Shown here: positions 7,350 through 14,659 of the stretch, in pieces
How the letters are laid out: each line of letters begins with the position of its first letter
Position numbering within the stretch: position 1 is the first letter of the stretch
DNA from: Polyangiaceae bacterium
Lineage (GTDB): Bacteria > Myxococcota_A > Polyangia > Polyangiales > Polyangiaceae
Direction of reading: 5' to 3'
NCBI GenBank assembly: GCA_020633235.1
Contig: JACKEA010000001.1
Span: 2,046,001-2,110,000, forward strand
Length of the DNA stretch: 64,000 nt
The notes under the pieces: generated by a model
What the model was told of the DNA's origin: nothing
Database searches by the model: none
Seen by the model: the letters and a program-made list of their open reading frames with translations, nothing else
Program-made: the position numbers and the translations under genes

Positions 7350-8525
7350 TTACTGCGGCGGGATCGACGCGCAGCCCAGCACGATCTGGATGCCACCGTT
7401 GGGATCCTGCTGCACCTGATCGCAAGTGGCGGGGCACAGGATGATCTTCGTCGGGTTCGCGTCGTTGTCGTAGTACCAGCCGCCCGGCACGCAGGCGGAA
7501 GCGCCGCTGACCTTGTAGAACTGCTGCGAGCCGCCGGCGCCCGGTGTGTAGGTGATGTTCACCTTGGTGGGATCCACGGGTTGGCCCGGATCTCCCTTGG
7601 GCATCGAGTACTCGCAGGCGAGCAGCGACCCGCTGATGCTCTTCAGCTTGTCGATCAGGAGCTGCTTCGCGTTGGTGCCGCTGCCCAGGAAGAACGCCGC
7701 GCCGCCGCCGGCCTGGGCGATGGTCTGCAGATCCGCTTCCTTCGAGCCCTGCAGGCCCAGGCAGAAGGTGGGCACGCTGGGCGTGCCGTTGAACGCCGTG
7801 GAGGCCAGGTTCGCGATGTTGGAGATGGCCAGCTGGAAGGTCGAGCAGTACGACGCTTCCGGAATGCCGTCGGTCACCAAGATCACCGCGGCCTTCTGAC
7901 CGGGGTTGGAATTCATGAACGCCTGCGCCGCCTGCAGGGCGCCACCGAGGCCGCCGTACATCGGCGTGTACTGACCACTGACCGGCGTGTTCGCGTTGAG
8001 CGAGTTGATGAGCGCCTGCTCCTGGGTGTCCGCCGGGGCGGGGTCGCTGGTGAGCGGGCCGAGGGGCACCTCGGGAACGGTGTAGTCGTTCGGATCGCAG
8101 GTGAGGGGCGATTTCTTCGGGAAGTAGCTGAGGGCGATCTTCAGACCGGCGGACTGCGGGTCGCCGAAGAACTCGATCAAGCCGGGCTTGACGTTGGGCC
8201 AGTGGCCCGCGTTCACCATGGAGCCCGATACGTCGAGGGCGATGAAGATGTTCAGGGGGATCTGATCCGCGTTCTGCTGCGTGGTGGCGCAGCCGGAGTC
8301 GGGCGTCAGACCAGAGTCCTTGGTGCCTCCGGCATCGATGATGATGCCGCCACCGCCACCATTGCCGGAGCCGTTGCCGAAGCCGCCGAAGTTACCGGAC
8401 CCGCCGTTGGCAGAGACGCCACCGCCGCCCGCCACGTTGTTCCCGCCGCTCCCCGCGCTGCTACACGCCAGCGCGGAGCCCGCAGCGAAGAGACCGATCA
8501 AAAGCGAAGTCAGCGTCTTGGACAT
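7350..8525 (-). CDS. VWA domain lipoprotein
   Basis: The start ATG at 8525 is preceded by GGGAGC and begins a lipoprotein signal (MSKTLTSLLIGLFAAGSALA then Cys in the lipobox SALAC). A Gly/Asn/Ser-rich linker runs to about residue 75. The VWA domain follows: NIFIALDVSGSM carries the MIDAS D-x-S-x-S, with TPMYGGLGGAL and ILVTDGIPEASYC giving the other MIDAS positions. Several Cys residues in the second half (TCDPNDY, YCSTF, TFCLGL, ACEYS, CPATCDQV) suggest disulfides. It is probably outer-membrane anchored and binds a protein ligand through a metal ion. Similar VWA lipoproteins are numerous in Polyangiales; ligands are unknown. An upstream extension to 8609 is possible but lacks a signal peptide arrangement. 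Confidence 0.85.
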   Translation of the reverse strand: MSKTLTSLLIGLFAAGSALACSSAGSGGNNVAGGGGVSANGGSGNFGGFGNGSGNGGGGGIIIDAGGTKDSGLTPDSGCATTQQNADQIPLNIFIALDVSGSMVNAGHWPNVKPGLIEFFGDPQSAGLKIALSYFPKKSPLTCDPNDYTVPEVPLGPLTSDPAPADTQEQALINSLNANTPVSGQYTPMYGGLGGALQAAQAFMNSNPGQKAAVILVTDGIPEASYCSTFQLAISNIANLASTAFNGTPSVPTFCLGLQGSKEADLQTIAQAGGGAAFFLGSGTNAKQLLIDKLKSISGSLLACEYSMPKGDPGQPVDPTKVNITYTPGAGGSQQFYKVSGASACVPGGWYYDNDANPTKIILCPATCDQVQQDPNGGIQIVLGCASIPPQ

Positions 8526-8589
8526 GGACAGCTCCCGGTTCGTCCCCTGTGGCCGAAGGTTAGCACACCCTCGGCCAGCGGACCGGCAG

Positions 8590-9375
8590 CTATTCGGGCC
8601 GAAACACACCCACGAAGTCGTCCAGCACGTAGAGCCCTTGGCGGGCGTCCCCCCGCGAAAGGTAGGGAGCGCGGGTGGCGCGCACCAGCCCGAGGCCCAG
8701 CGGGGCCAGCACCTCGCGCACGAGGCTTTCTGCCGCGCTCTCCCAGTCGGCGCCGCGGATGGGCAGCGGCTCGCGGGGATCGCGGGTCTGGCCGCCGTCG
8801 TACACGAAAGGGCTGTAGGGCAGGGGGGTCGCTACCACCAGCACGCCCTTTGGCGATAGCGCATCGCGTAACCGACGGAGCAGCGTGCGCGGTCGGTCCG
8901 CCCGATCGAGCACGTTCAACAGCGTGATGGCGTCATAGGGCGCCGCCGGTACGTTGCTTTCCGCGAGATCCACTCGAAAGCTCTGCCAACCGCGACGACG
9001 CAGCCGGCGCACCATGGGCCGCGACGTCTCCGTGGTGGTGACCGTGTCGAAGCGGGTGGCGAAGCGCTCCGTCACGCCGCCCGAGCCCGCCCCCACGTCG
9101 AGCAGCCGTCCCCGGGCGCTGTCCGCCAAGAGCTCGCTCCACTGCGCGCGACTCAGCAGGAACAGTGGATAGGTGTCGAGCAGCCCGTTGATGTCGAAGT
9201 CCGACAGAAAGGGTCGGAGGGCCGCGTGCAAGGCCATGACCCCGCGGCCGTGCCGGTGCGCCGCGGCGTGATCGATGAACGCGCGGGTCTCGTCGTCCAC
9301 GCCGAAGCGCACGAACGCACTGCGCAGCGTGCGCGAGACTCGGGAGAGGTCGCAGCCGTAGCGCAGCTCGTCCAC
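8590..9375 (-). CDS. METTL9/DREV-type SAM-dependent methyltransferase
   Basis: Chosen start is GTG at 9375 (261 residues). The SAM-binding motif I is LLDVGAGSGGVTERF; the following strand carries VTTTETSRPMVRRL. LNVLDRADRPRTLLRRLRDA, VLVVATPLPYSPFVYDGG, ADWESAAESLVREVL, RAPYLSRGD and YVLDDFVGVFRP line up one after another with the animal DREV/METTL9 protein as I remember it (LLDLGAGDGEVT, CLNLLDRCDQPLTLL, LPFHPYVENVGG, LPYLCEGD, YYVLDDAVF). METTL9 methylates N1 of histidine in HxH motifs. That function is known for the animal enzyme and only inferred here. The N-terminal 85 residues (NGLLDTYPLFLLSRAQWSEL) also match the region preceding the fold. It is transcribed divergently from a frameshifted immunity-like gene. 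Long upstream reading frame into the repeat field is spurious. Confidence 0.85.
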   Translation of the reverse strand: MDELRYGCDLSRVSRTLRSAFVRFGVDDETRAFIDHAAAHRHGRGVMALHAALRPFLSDFDINGLLDTYPLFLLSRAQWSELLADSARGRLLDVGAGSGGVTERFATRFDTVTTTETSRPMVRRLRRRGWQSFRVDLAESNVPAAPYDAITLLNVLDRADRPRTLLRRLRDALSPKGVLVVATPLPYSPFVYDGGQTRDPREPLPIRGADWESAAESLVREVLAPLGLGLVRATRAPYLSRGDARQGLYVLDDFVGVFRPE

Positions 9376-9437
9376 GCCTCCATCGTAGTGGGCTTTTGTC
9401 GGGGCGGCGCGGTAACGGCATCGCGTATGCTCGGCCC

Positions 9438-9990
9438 ATGGCGGAGACCGTGGCACTTTGGCTCGAGGGGGCCGGCGCCCATCACGACGTGGTGAGCTGG
9501 GCGGAGGCGTACGGCGCCGACTTTCGGGCGGCGTGGGACGCGTGCCCGCGGGGCGACTGGCTGCTCGGCATTGCCGCTCGGGTCGGCGTGGAGCGGCCGC
9601 GACTGGTGGCGGCGGCGGCGAGTGCGGCGCGAACGGCCCTCGACTGCGTGCCCGCGGACGAGCTCCGCCCCGAGCACGCGGTGAGCGTCGCCGAAGCGTG
9701 GGCGCGGGGAAGCGAGCGAGGGCGACGTGCGCGCGGCGGCGGACGCCGTGGCCGCCGCCGCGCCGCCGGATCCCGCGGTGGCGGCCGCGGCGATGGCCGC
9801 CCACGCCGCTGCGCTTTCGGCGACGGACCCCGAGGCGGCACCGCTCGCGGCGGTGCACGCCGCGGAGGCCGCCCTGCTCGGCGTGCCGGACTGCGCGATG
9901 CTCTCCGCGCTGAGCCACGCGCACGCGTCCGCGGCGGACGCCGTCCGACGTCACGTGCCGTTCGAGGTCGTCGCGCCGCACTTCGCGTGA
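9438..9990 (+). pseudogene. Immunity-like helical protein gene, single frameshift
   Basis: Frame one from ATG 9438 reads MAETVALWLEGAGAHHDVV ... DWLLGIAARVGVERPRL ... AEAWARG, then degenerates; from about 9708 a second frame continues with EASEGDVRAAADAVA ... AALSATDPEAAPLAAVHAAE ... LSHAHASAADAVRRHVPFEV to a stop at 9990. Together they make a ~184-residue Ala-rich helical protein resembling the 'putative immunity protein' (Imm5-like) family, whose hallmark is a W-L-L segment, then A-A-x-A-W-A-x-G and Ala repeats. Removing one G from the GGGG run at about 9707-9710 restores a single frame. It may be a real disruption or a sequence error. No toxin gene lies beside it. Confidence 0.65.
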
Positions 9991-10476
9991 GCGGCGGACG
10001 CGGACATTTGGCTCGCTGAGACGGCCGACGCAGGTGCGGGGAGCGACGAATATCGTCGCAGGCGCGGACGTTTGGCCCTGCGCGACGGCGAGGGCAAAGG
10101 GAAGGGGCAAGGGCGAGGGCGAGGGCAGGGGCACGAGTCGCGGGCAAAGGCGGGGGCAGGGGCACGAGTCACGGGCAAGGGTCGCGGGCAAGGGCAGGGG
10201 CACGGGCACGGGCACGGGCGCGGGCAAGCGCACGGGCGCGGACAAGGGCAGGGGCAAGGGCATGGGCGAGGGCGCTCAAGGTTACGGACAGGACGTCGCT
10301 TGCACCTTGGGCACGGGCATTCCGCGCGACGGCATCATGAGCAGGGGGACGAGTCGGGAGCTGGGCGTCTTGGTCGGTGTGGAACGATCGGAGCATGCGC
10401 GCGCCAGCTGGCGCTGGCACTGGCGCCTGCAGAGCGGGGAGCGAGGGAGAAGAAACGCGAGGGGCGGCGAGGGCTC

Positions 10477-10504
10477 GAGCTCCTTTCTGGAGTGAAAGGA
10501 GCTC
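10477..10504 (+). promoter_or_regulatory. Hairpin over ribosome binding site, copy 1
   Basis: GAGCTCCTTTC, a six-base loop, then GAAAGGAGCTC: a perfect 11-bp inverted repeat. The 3' arm contains the AAAGGAG ribosome binding site for the ATG at 10509, which starts only a 5' gene fragment here. Equivalent hairpins occur in the other two copies of the block. Confidence 0.6.
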
Positions 10505-10508
10505 TCGC

Positions 10509-10559
10509 ATGACCCAATTCGATTCAGCCGGCTCACGACTTCCGCATCATCGACTCAGG
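10509..10559 (+). pseudogene. 5' fragment of four-helix-bundle gene (copy 1)
   Basis: Seventeen codons (MTQFDSAGSRLPHHRLR) matching, with four changes, the start of the intact gene at 11227, then the sequence runs into GGGCA-type repeats. A duplicated and truncated gene start. Confidence 0.7.
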
Positions 10560-10869
10560 GGAAGCGCACGGGCTCGGGCAAGGGCGAGCGCATGGGCATG
10601 GGCAAGCGCAACGGGCAGGGGCAAAGGCACGGGCACGAGCACGGGCAAGGGCAGGGGCAAGGGCAGGGGCAAGGGCACGACACGTGGGCAAGGGCACGGG
10701 CGCGAGCAAGGAGAGGAGCGGCGAAGCTTGGTTGGCGCTGCGACGGCGGGGAGCATGCGCGTGCCAGCTGGCGCTGGCACTGGCGCCTGCAGAGCGGGGA
10801 GCGAGGGAGAAGAAACGGCGAGGGGCGGCGAGGGCTCGAGCTCTTTTCTGGAGTGAAAGGAGCTCTCGC

Positions 10870-10920
10870 ATGACCCAATTCGATTCAACCTGCTCAGGAC
10901 TTCCGCATCATCGACTCAGG
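10870..10920 (+). pseudogene. 5' fragment of four-helix-bundle gene (copy 2)
   Basis: Encodes MTQFDSTCSGLPHHRLR, identical in protein to the start of the intact gene at 11227, before breaking off at the same codon as copy 1. This shared breakpoint shows that the duplication unit ends at a fixed position in the gene. Confidence 0.75.
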
Positions 10921-11194
10921 GGAAGCGCACGGGCTCGGGCAAGGGCGAGCGCATGGGCATGGGCAAGCGCAACGGGCAGGGGGGCACGGGCAAGGACAGG
11001 GGCAAGGGCAGGGGCAAGGGCAGGGGCAAGGGCACGACACGTGGGCAAGGGCACGGGCGCGAGCAAGGAGAGGAGCGGCGAAGCTTGGTTGGCGCTGCGA
11101 CGGCGGGGAGCATGCGCGTGCCAGCTGGCGCTGGCACTGGCGCCTGCAGAGCGGGGAGCGAGGGAGAAGAAACGGCGAGGGGCGGCGAGGGCTC

Positions 11195-11222
11195 GAGCTC
11201 TTTTCTGGAGTGAAAGGAGCTC
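11195..11222 (+). promoter_or_regulatory. Hairpin over ribosome binding site of the four-helix-bundle gene
   Basis: GAGCTCTTTTC, loop TGGAGT, GAAAGGAGCTC; 11-bp arms with one G-T type mismatch. The ribosome binding site AAAGGAG lies in the 3' arm, five bases upstream of the ATG at 11227 after CTCTCGC. If it forms in the mRNA it would hide the site and lower translation. Confidence 0.55.
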
Positions 11223-11226
11223 TCGC

Positions 11227-11580
11227 ATGACCCAATTCGATTCAACCTGCTCAGGACTTCCGCATCATCGACTGAGGGCCTACGGCATCGCGGTGGACCT
11301 GCTGGACGCCGTGCGCGCGGCAAACATCCGCGACCGAAAGCTGCGAGATGAAGCGCTGCGGGCCGCGAAGTCCACGTGCCTGAACGTGGCCGAAGGCGCC
11401 GGGCGCTTCACGCGAGCAGACAAGGCGCGGGCGTACACCGTTGCCCGGGGCGAGCTGGTGGAGGCGGTCGCCGCGGTGGAGATTGCGGCGCGCGTTGGGG
11501 AAGCGCGGGCCGAGGGCGTGGCGCCCGTCGTGAAGCTGGGCAATCTGCTGTACGCCATGCTCACCCGGCTCATCGTGTGA
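11227..11580 (+). CDS. Four-helix-bundle protein (S23 / intervening-sequence protein family)
   Basis: A 117-residue protein from ATG 11227. RAYGIAVDLLDAVRAANIRD, EALRAAKSTCLNVAEGAGRF, ARAYTVARGELVEAVAAVEI and APVVKLGNLLYAMLTRLIV are the four helices. The N-V-A-E-G-x-G-R-x-T motif after helix 2 is typical of the family. Members were first found encoded in 23S rRNA intervening sequences and as diversity-generating retroelement accessory proteins; most free-standing ones have no known role. The first ~15 residues (MTQFDSTCSGLPHHR) are unusual for the family and are the part copied upstream in the repeat field, so they look like a recent addition. Its stop codon lies within a 21-bp tandem repeat. 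Confidence 0.85.
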   Translation: MTQFDSTCSGLPHHRLRAYGIAVDLLDAVRAANIRDRKLRDEALRAAKSTCLNVAEGAGRFTRADKARAYTVARGELVEAVAAVEIAARVGEARAEGVAPVVKLGNLLYAMLTRLIV

Positions 11581-11626
11581 GCCGTTCCGCTCATCGTGTG
11601 AGCCGTTCCGCTCATCGTGTGAGCCG
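11569..11626 (+). repeat. 21-bp tandem repeat across stop codon
   Basis: CTCATCGTGTGAGCCGTTCCG is present nearly three times in tandem (11569, 11590, 11611). The first copy contains the TGA that ends the four-helix-bundle gene; later copies repeat the LIV-stop ending in place. Confidence 0.85.
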
Positions 11627-11639
11627 TCGAGCGCGGCCA

Positions 11640-11820
11640 ACGGGCACGGGCAAGGGCAGGGGCAGGGGCAGGGGAAAGGGCAGGCGCACGAGCCGCGGAC
11701 ACGGGCAAGCGCACGAGCCGCGGGCACGAGCCACGCGCACGAGCCGCGGGCACGAGCCACGCGCACGAGCCGCGGGCAAGGGCAAGCGCACGAGCGACGC
11801 GCGCGAGCAGGAGCACGCGG
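11640..11820 (+). repeat. Low-complexity GGGCA / GAGCCGCGGGCAC repeats
   Basis: Hexamer runs of CGGGCACGGGCAAGGGCAGG type, then repeats of GCACGAGCCGCGGGCACGA. It mirrors the repeat field upstream of the four-helix-bundle gene, so this gene is flanked by simple repeats on both sides. No coding signal. Confidence 0.8.
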
Positions 11821-11870
11821 GCGAGCTCAGGTTGGAGAGCGGGGCGCGCGAGCTCGCAGTTGGAGGGACG

Positions 11871-13157
11871 TCAAGCGCTCAGCTTGGAGAAGGGACCCTG
11901 GATGGCGACGGTGAGGCCATCGTGCTGGATGTTGGCGAACAGCGTGTGGGCGTCGGGGGAGAGACACACGCCGGCGAACTCGGTGCTGCTCATGGCGTTG
12001 CGCGCGATGTCGTACACCTTGCCGGCGGGGGTGATGCCGCGCAGGAACTGATCGCCGCTGCCGTCTTCTGCCAGGAGCACGTCGCCCCAGGGGGCGACGG
12101 TGATGTTGTCGGGGCAGTCGAGGCGGCTCGTGTCCGTGGCTTCGGCCAGGAGCGAGAGGGTGGCGGCGGCGGGATCGAGCACGAAGATCTGGCCGGCGTG
12201 CTTCCGACCGCCGGTGGTGGAGCACACGAACACGCGCCCCTTGTGAAAGGCGATGCCCTCGCCGCGGCGGATGCGGGCGGCGCCGTGCTCTCGGGCTTGG
12301 GCCCGGACGGAGTCCTTCTTAGGCGTGGCTTCCGGCACGTCGACCCAGCCGATCTTCACCGGTTTGCCGATCTTCATCTCGCTCGCGGTGTCGAAGCGCG
12401 GGCTGCCCGGTACCTTCAGCGCCTGCAGCTTGCCCTCGAAGGGGTTCCTCGGATCCTTCGGCACGAAGCGGTACAGGCAGGAGTCCCCCCGGTCTTCCGT
12501 GAGGTAGGCCACGTGGGACTTGGGATCGATGGCGACGGCTTCGTGATTGAAGCGGCCATAGCCATCGATGCGCTTCGGAGCGCGCACGCTGGTGGCGTCC
12601 TTGGGACACAGGAACACGAAACCGTGGCCGTCCTCCACGGTCTCCTCGCACGAGAGCCAACCCCAAGGGCTCGGGCCACCGGCGCAGTTGCGGATGGTGC
12701 CCGTGAGCACGAGGTTCTGCGAGAGGACGTCGAGGCTCTTGGCGCTGAGCACGATGCGGGTGACGCCGCCGTGGGCGCTCGCGTCGTACGCTTCTTTGGG
12801 TGGAGCCTGGCCTTCGTGCAGGGCGCCCAGGCGCCGCACGTGGCCGATCTCGTGGTTGCGCATCAACACCAGCGTGCCCTTGGGGCCGGTGAAGCACGCC
12901 ATGCCGTCCGCCAGCGCGGGCACGCGGTAGCCGTCGCTCATGGCATCTCCCGCGCGGCTCAGCACGCGGTAGGAAAAGCCGGGCGGCAAGTCGAGGATGC
13001 CTCTCGGATCCGCGCGCAACGAGGGCGGCAGCTTGCCCCGTGGGCGAAACAGCCACGGCATCGGCAGCGCCAGGGCCGCGGCCGTCGCGCCGCCCACCTT
13101 GAGCACGGTCCGGCGATCCACGGCGCGCAGTTTGGCGCGCGAAGCGGTCTCGGTCAA
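11871..13157 (-). CDS. PhoX-like (DUF839) phosphatase family protein, Tat-exported
   Basis: A 428-residue protein. The start is TTG at 13157, overlapping the stop of the upstream gene as TTGA. VDRRTVLKVGGATAAALALP is a Tat signal (DRRTVLK). The body has the six-bladed propeller motifs of the DUF839/PhoX family: PPGFSYRVLSRAGDAMSDGY, VLMRNHEIGHVRRL, GGVTRIVL, NCAGGPSPWGWLSCEETVED, RFNHEAVAIDPKSHVAYLTE, GEGIAFHKGRVFVCST and CPDNITVAPWGDVLLAEDGS. PhoX enzymes are periplasmic, calcium- and iron-dependent phosphomonoesterases; the Cys in SCEE and the E-D positions seen here are conserved in them. Substrate is inferred. Coupled to the lipoprotein gene upstream. Confidence 0.85.
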   Translation of the reverse strand: MTETASRAKLRAVDRRTVLKVGGATAAALALPMPWLFRPRGKLPPSLRADPRGILDLPPGFSYRVLSRAGDAMSDGYRVPALADGMACFTGPKGTLVLMRNHEIGHVRRLGALHEGQAPPKEAYDASAHGGVTRIVLSAKSLDVLSQNLVLTGTIRNCAGGPSPWGWLSCEETVEDGHGFVFLCPKDATSVRAPKRIDGYGRFNHEAVAIDPKSHVAYLTEDRGDSCLYRFVPKDPRNPFEGKLQALKVPGSPRFDTASEMKIGKPVKIGWVDVPEATPKKDSVRAQAREHGAARIRRGEGIAFHKGRVFVCSTTGGRKHAGQIFVLDPAAATLSLLAEATDTSRLDCPDNITVAPWGDVLLAEDGSGDQFLRGITPAGKVYDIARNAMSSTEFAGVCLSPDAHTLFANIQHDGLTVAIQGPFSKLSA

Positions 13158-14575
13158 AGCCCGACCAGGCTCAACGAGGTCACCACGCCGCCCATCACGC
13201 GACTATCGCCACACAGGAGCGCGGCGGAGCGCGTCGGAGCGTCGCCCACTGCGAGCAGGTGTCCCGGTGTCGAGGGGAAGAAGCTGAGCGTCTTCGCTTG
13301 GAAGCCAGGACAGGCCGCGCCATCGAGTTGCCACACACGAAGCGTGCGGCGCGCGTCGGCGCTGAGCTCGAACAGGGAAGTGGTGCCTTCCGCGGCCGCC
13401 GGCACCACGGCTCCGTCGACCATCAGCGGGGTGGCGTGACGAACCGCGAGCAACCATCCACCGTCGCTGGTCGTCGACACGCCGAGGACCTGCGTTTGCT
13501 GCGTCGCGAAGCCGGGCTCCATCAGCGGCCGAGAGAGCGTGACACGTCCGGCGGCATCGAGCGCCACGACCTGAATCTCGAATCGATAGCCACCGGCGAT
13601 GATCTGATCGCCCGTCACCACGGCCACCACACCGCCGCTGTCGAGCACGCGCAGGGCGCCCCACTGGGGATAGCTAGCCGGCATCAGCGGCAGCGCGGTG
13701 TCTCGGCACGGGCTGTTCGCGGCACAACGGCGGAGCCGGGGCGTTCCATCCTTGCTCTTCCACAGCCGGAAAAGCTCGCCCTTCGCGTCGACGCTGGTCA
13801 CTCGACCGAGCAGGATCCCGGGCGTCGTCAGATCCACGACGTAGGACTCCCGAGCGGCACCGTCGGCGGTCACGTGCACGACGTGAGTCTGGGCATCGCG
13901 GATCGTGAGCCAAGCGCCGTTCCCTCCGTCCGCATGGATGCTGCATCCGAACATGGAGCCTCCGGCATGGACGCCTGGACGATTCGAATCGTCCAACAGC
14001 CGTGAGAGGTTCTTGGCCCATAGCGCCTTGCCGTCGAGGTCGTAGGCTGCGACAAAACCTGTCTCGGATTCGAAGCCGGTGTCTTGGCCTGGCACCTTGG
14101 GAGGGGGGATGTTCGGCAACCGTACGCCACCGGCGTCGAAGCCGTTGGCGTGCGTACCCACGACGAAGAGACGATCGCCGATCACGCGCACGTCGTGGAC
14201 CAGGTTGTGCCACTGGCTGCCGAAGGCGTGGGACCAGCGTGGAGCGCCGTTCGCGTCGAAGGAGGCGAGCACCATCTGCTCGAACCCGCGGGCAGGGTGC
14301 TTTTCGCCCGCGAGCTCGAAGGCCATGTAGGAGCCTCCGCCCACGTACACGTTGCCCGCGTCGTCGGCCGCGGCGGCGGACAGCTCGCAGGGGCGAACGC
14401 GCGAGGTCGTCGCCACGCAGGCGCGCGTCCACGCGCTCCGCCAGCTGCCGAGGGCGGGCGCGGGGGTGGGCGGCGCGCTGGCGGGCACTTCCGCCAACAC
14501 CGCGGGCGCCTGGGCGGGTGGGGGCCGCGCCGCGTGCTGTGTCGTGCAGCCTGCGGCGAGCCCCGCGCAAATCAT
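13154..14575 (-). CDS. Putative lipoprotein with beta-propeller-like repeats
   Basis: Start placement is uncertain: ATG 14575 has GAGGAG five bases upstream, ATG 14590 gives a slightly longer N-terminus; both keep the lipobox-like LAAGC. A Pro/Ala linker follows, then repeats such as AAAADDAGNVYVGGGSYMAF, MVLASFDANGAPRWSHAFGS, GFVAAYDLDGKALWAKNLSR and LLGRVTSVDAKGELFRLW, which alternate 'D-x-x-G-x-x-x-W' turns typical of beta-propellers of the PQQ/SBBP kind. Three Cys pairs may form disulfides. The short hydrophobic stretch before the Cys makes the lipoprotein assignment tentative. It is likely envelope-exposed; function unknown. The gene is cotranslated with the downstream PhoX-like gene. 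Confidence 0.7.
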   Translation of the reverse strand: MICAGLAAGCTTQHAARPPPAQAPAVLAEVPASAPPTPAPALGSWRSAWTRACVATTSRVRPCELSAAAADDAGNVYVGGGSYMAFELAGEKHPARGFEQMVLASFDANGAPRWSHAFGSQWHNLVHDVRVIGDRLFVVGTHANGFDAGGVRLPNIPPPKVPGQDTGFESETGFVAAYDLDGKALWAKNLSRLLDDSNRPGVHAGGSMFGCSIHADGGNGAWLTIRDAQTHVVHVTADGAARESYVVDLTTPGILLGRVTSVDAKGELFRLWKSKDGTPRLRRCAANSPCRDTALPLMPASYPQWGALRVLDSGGVVAVVTGDQIIAGGYRFEIQVVALDAAGRVTLSRPLMEPGFATQQTQVLGVSTTSDGGWLLAVRHATPLMVDGAVVPAAAEGTTSLFELSADARRTLRVWQLDGAACPGFQAKTLSFFPSTPGHLLAVGDAPTRSAALLCGDSRVMGGVVTSLSLVGL

Positions 14576-14634
14576 TGACGCTCCTCGCATCTCCGGTTTC
14601 CTACGCTCTGCCCCGCGCGGCTCTCCCCCGGCGC

Positions 14635-14652
14635 TTCCGCGGCGGACCGACA
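14635..14652. repeat. Copy of dispersed GGCGGACCGACA repeat
   Basis: TTCCGCGGCGGACCGACA, the same sequence as the minus-strand reading of 29937-29954 and 39941-39958. It lies in the 84-bp gap between the GMC oxidoreductase and the downstream lipoprotein gene. Confidence 0.65.
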
Positions 14653-14659
14653 AACCCAA

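Larger units (their letters stand above)
10020..11226 (+). repeat. Low-complexity field with ~360-bp tandem repeat carrying 5' fragments of the four-helix-bundle gene
   Basis: Long runs of GGGCAAGGGCACGGGC-type hexamer repeats. Embedded are three copies of a ~170-bp conserved block at 10391-10559, 10751-10920 and 11108-11277, with starts 360 and 357 bp apart; the spacers between blocks are also repeated. Each block contains GCCAGCTGGCGCTGGCAC, an inverted repeat spanning a ribosome binding site, an ATG and the first 17 codons of the gene at 11227. Copies 2 and 3 are almost identical; copy 1 has diverged. Only the last block leads into a complete gene. The translated Arg-Ala and Gly-Lys repeat reading frames here are artefacts of the repeats. 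Confidence 0.9.

Noticed and set aside
10072..11235. Reading frames of RARARA or GKGRGKG type in the repeat field
   Set aside because: They are translations of hexamer repeats in all six frames, lack any domain and change frame between copies.
10391..11277. CRISPR-like array
   Set aside because: Units are ~360 bp with 170-bp conserved blocks and no unique spacers; the pattern is tandem duplication.
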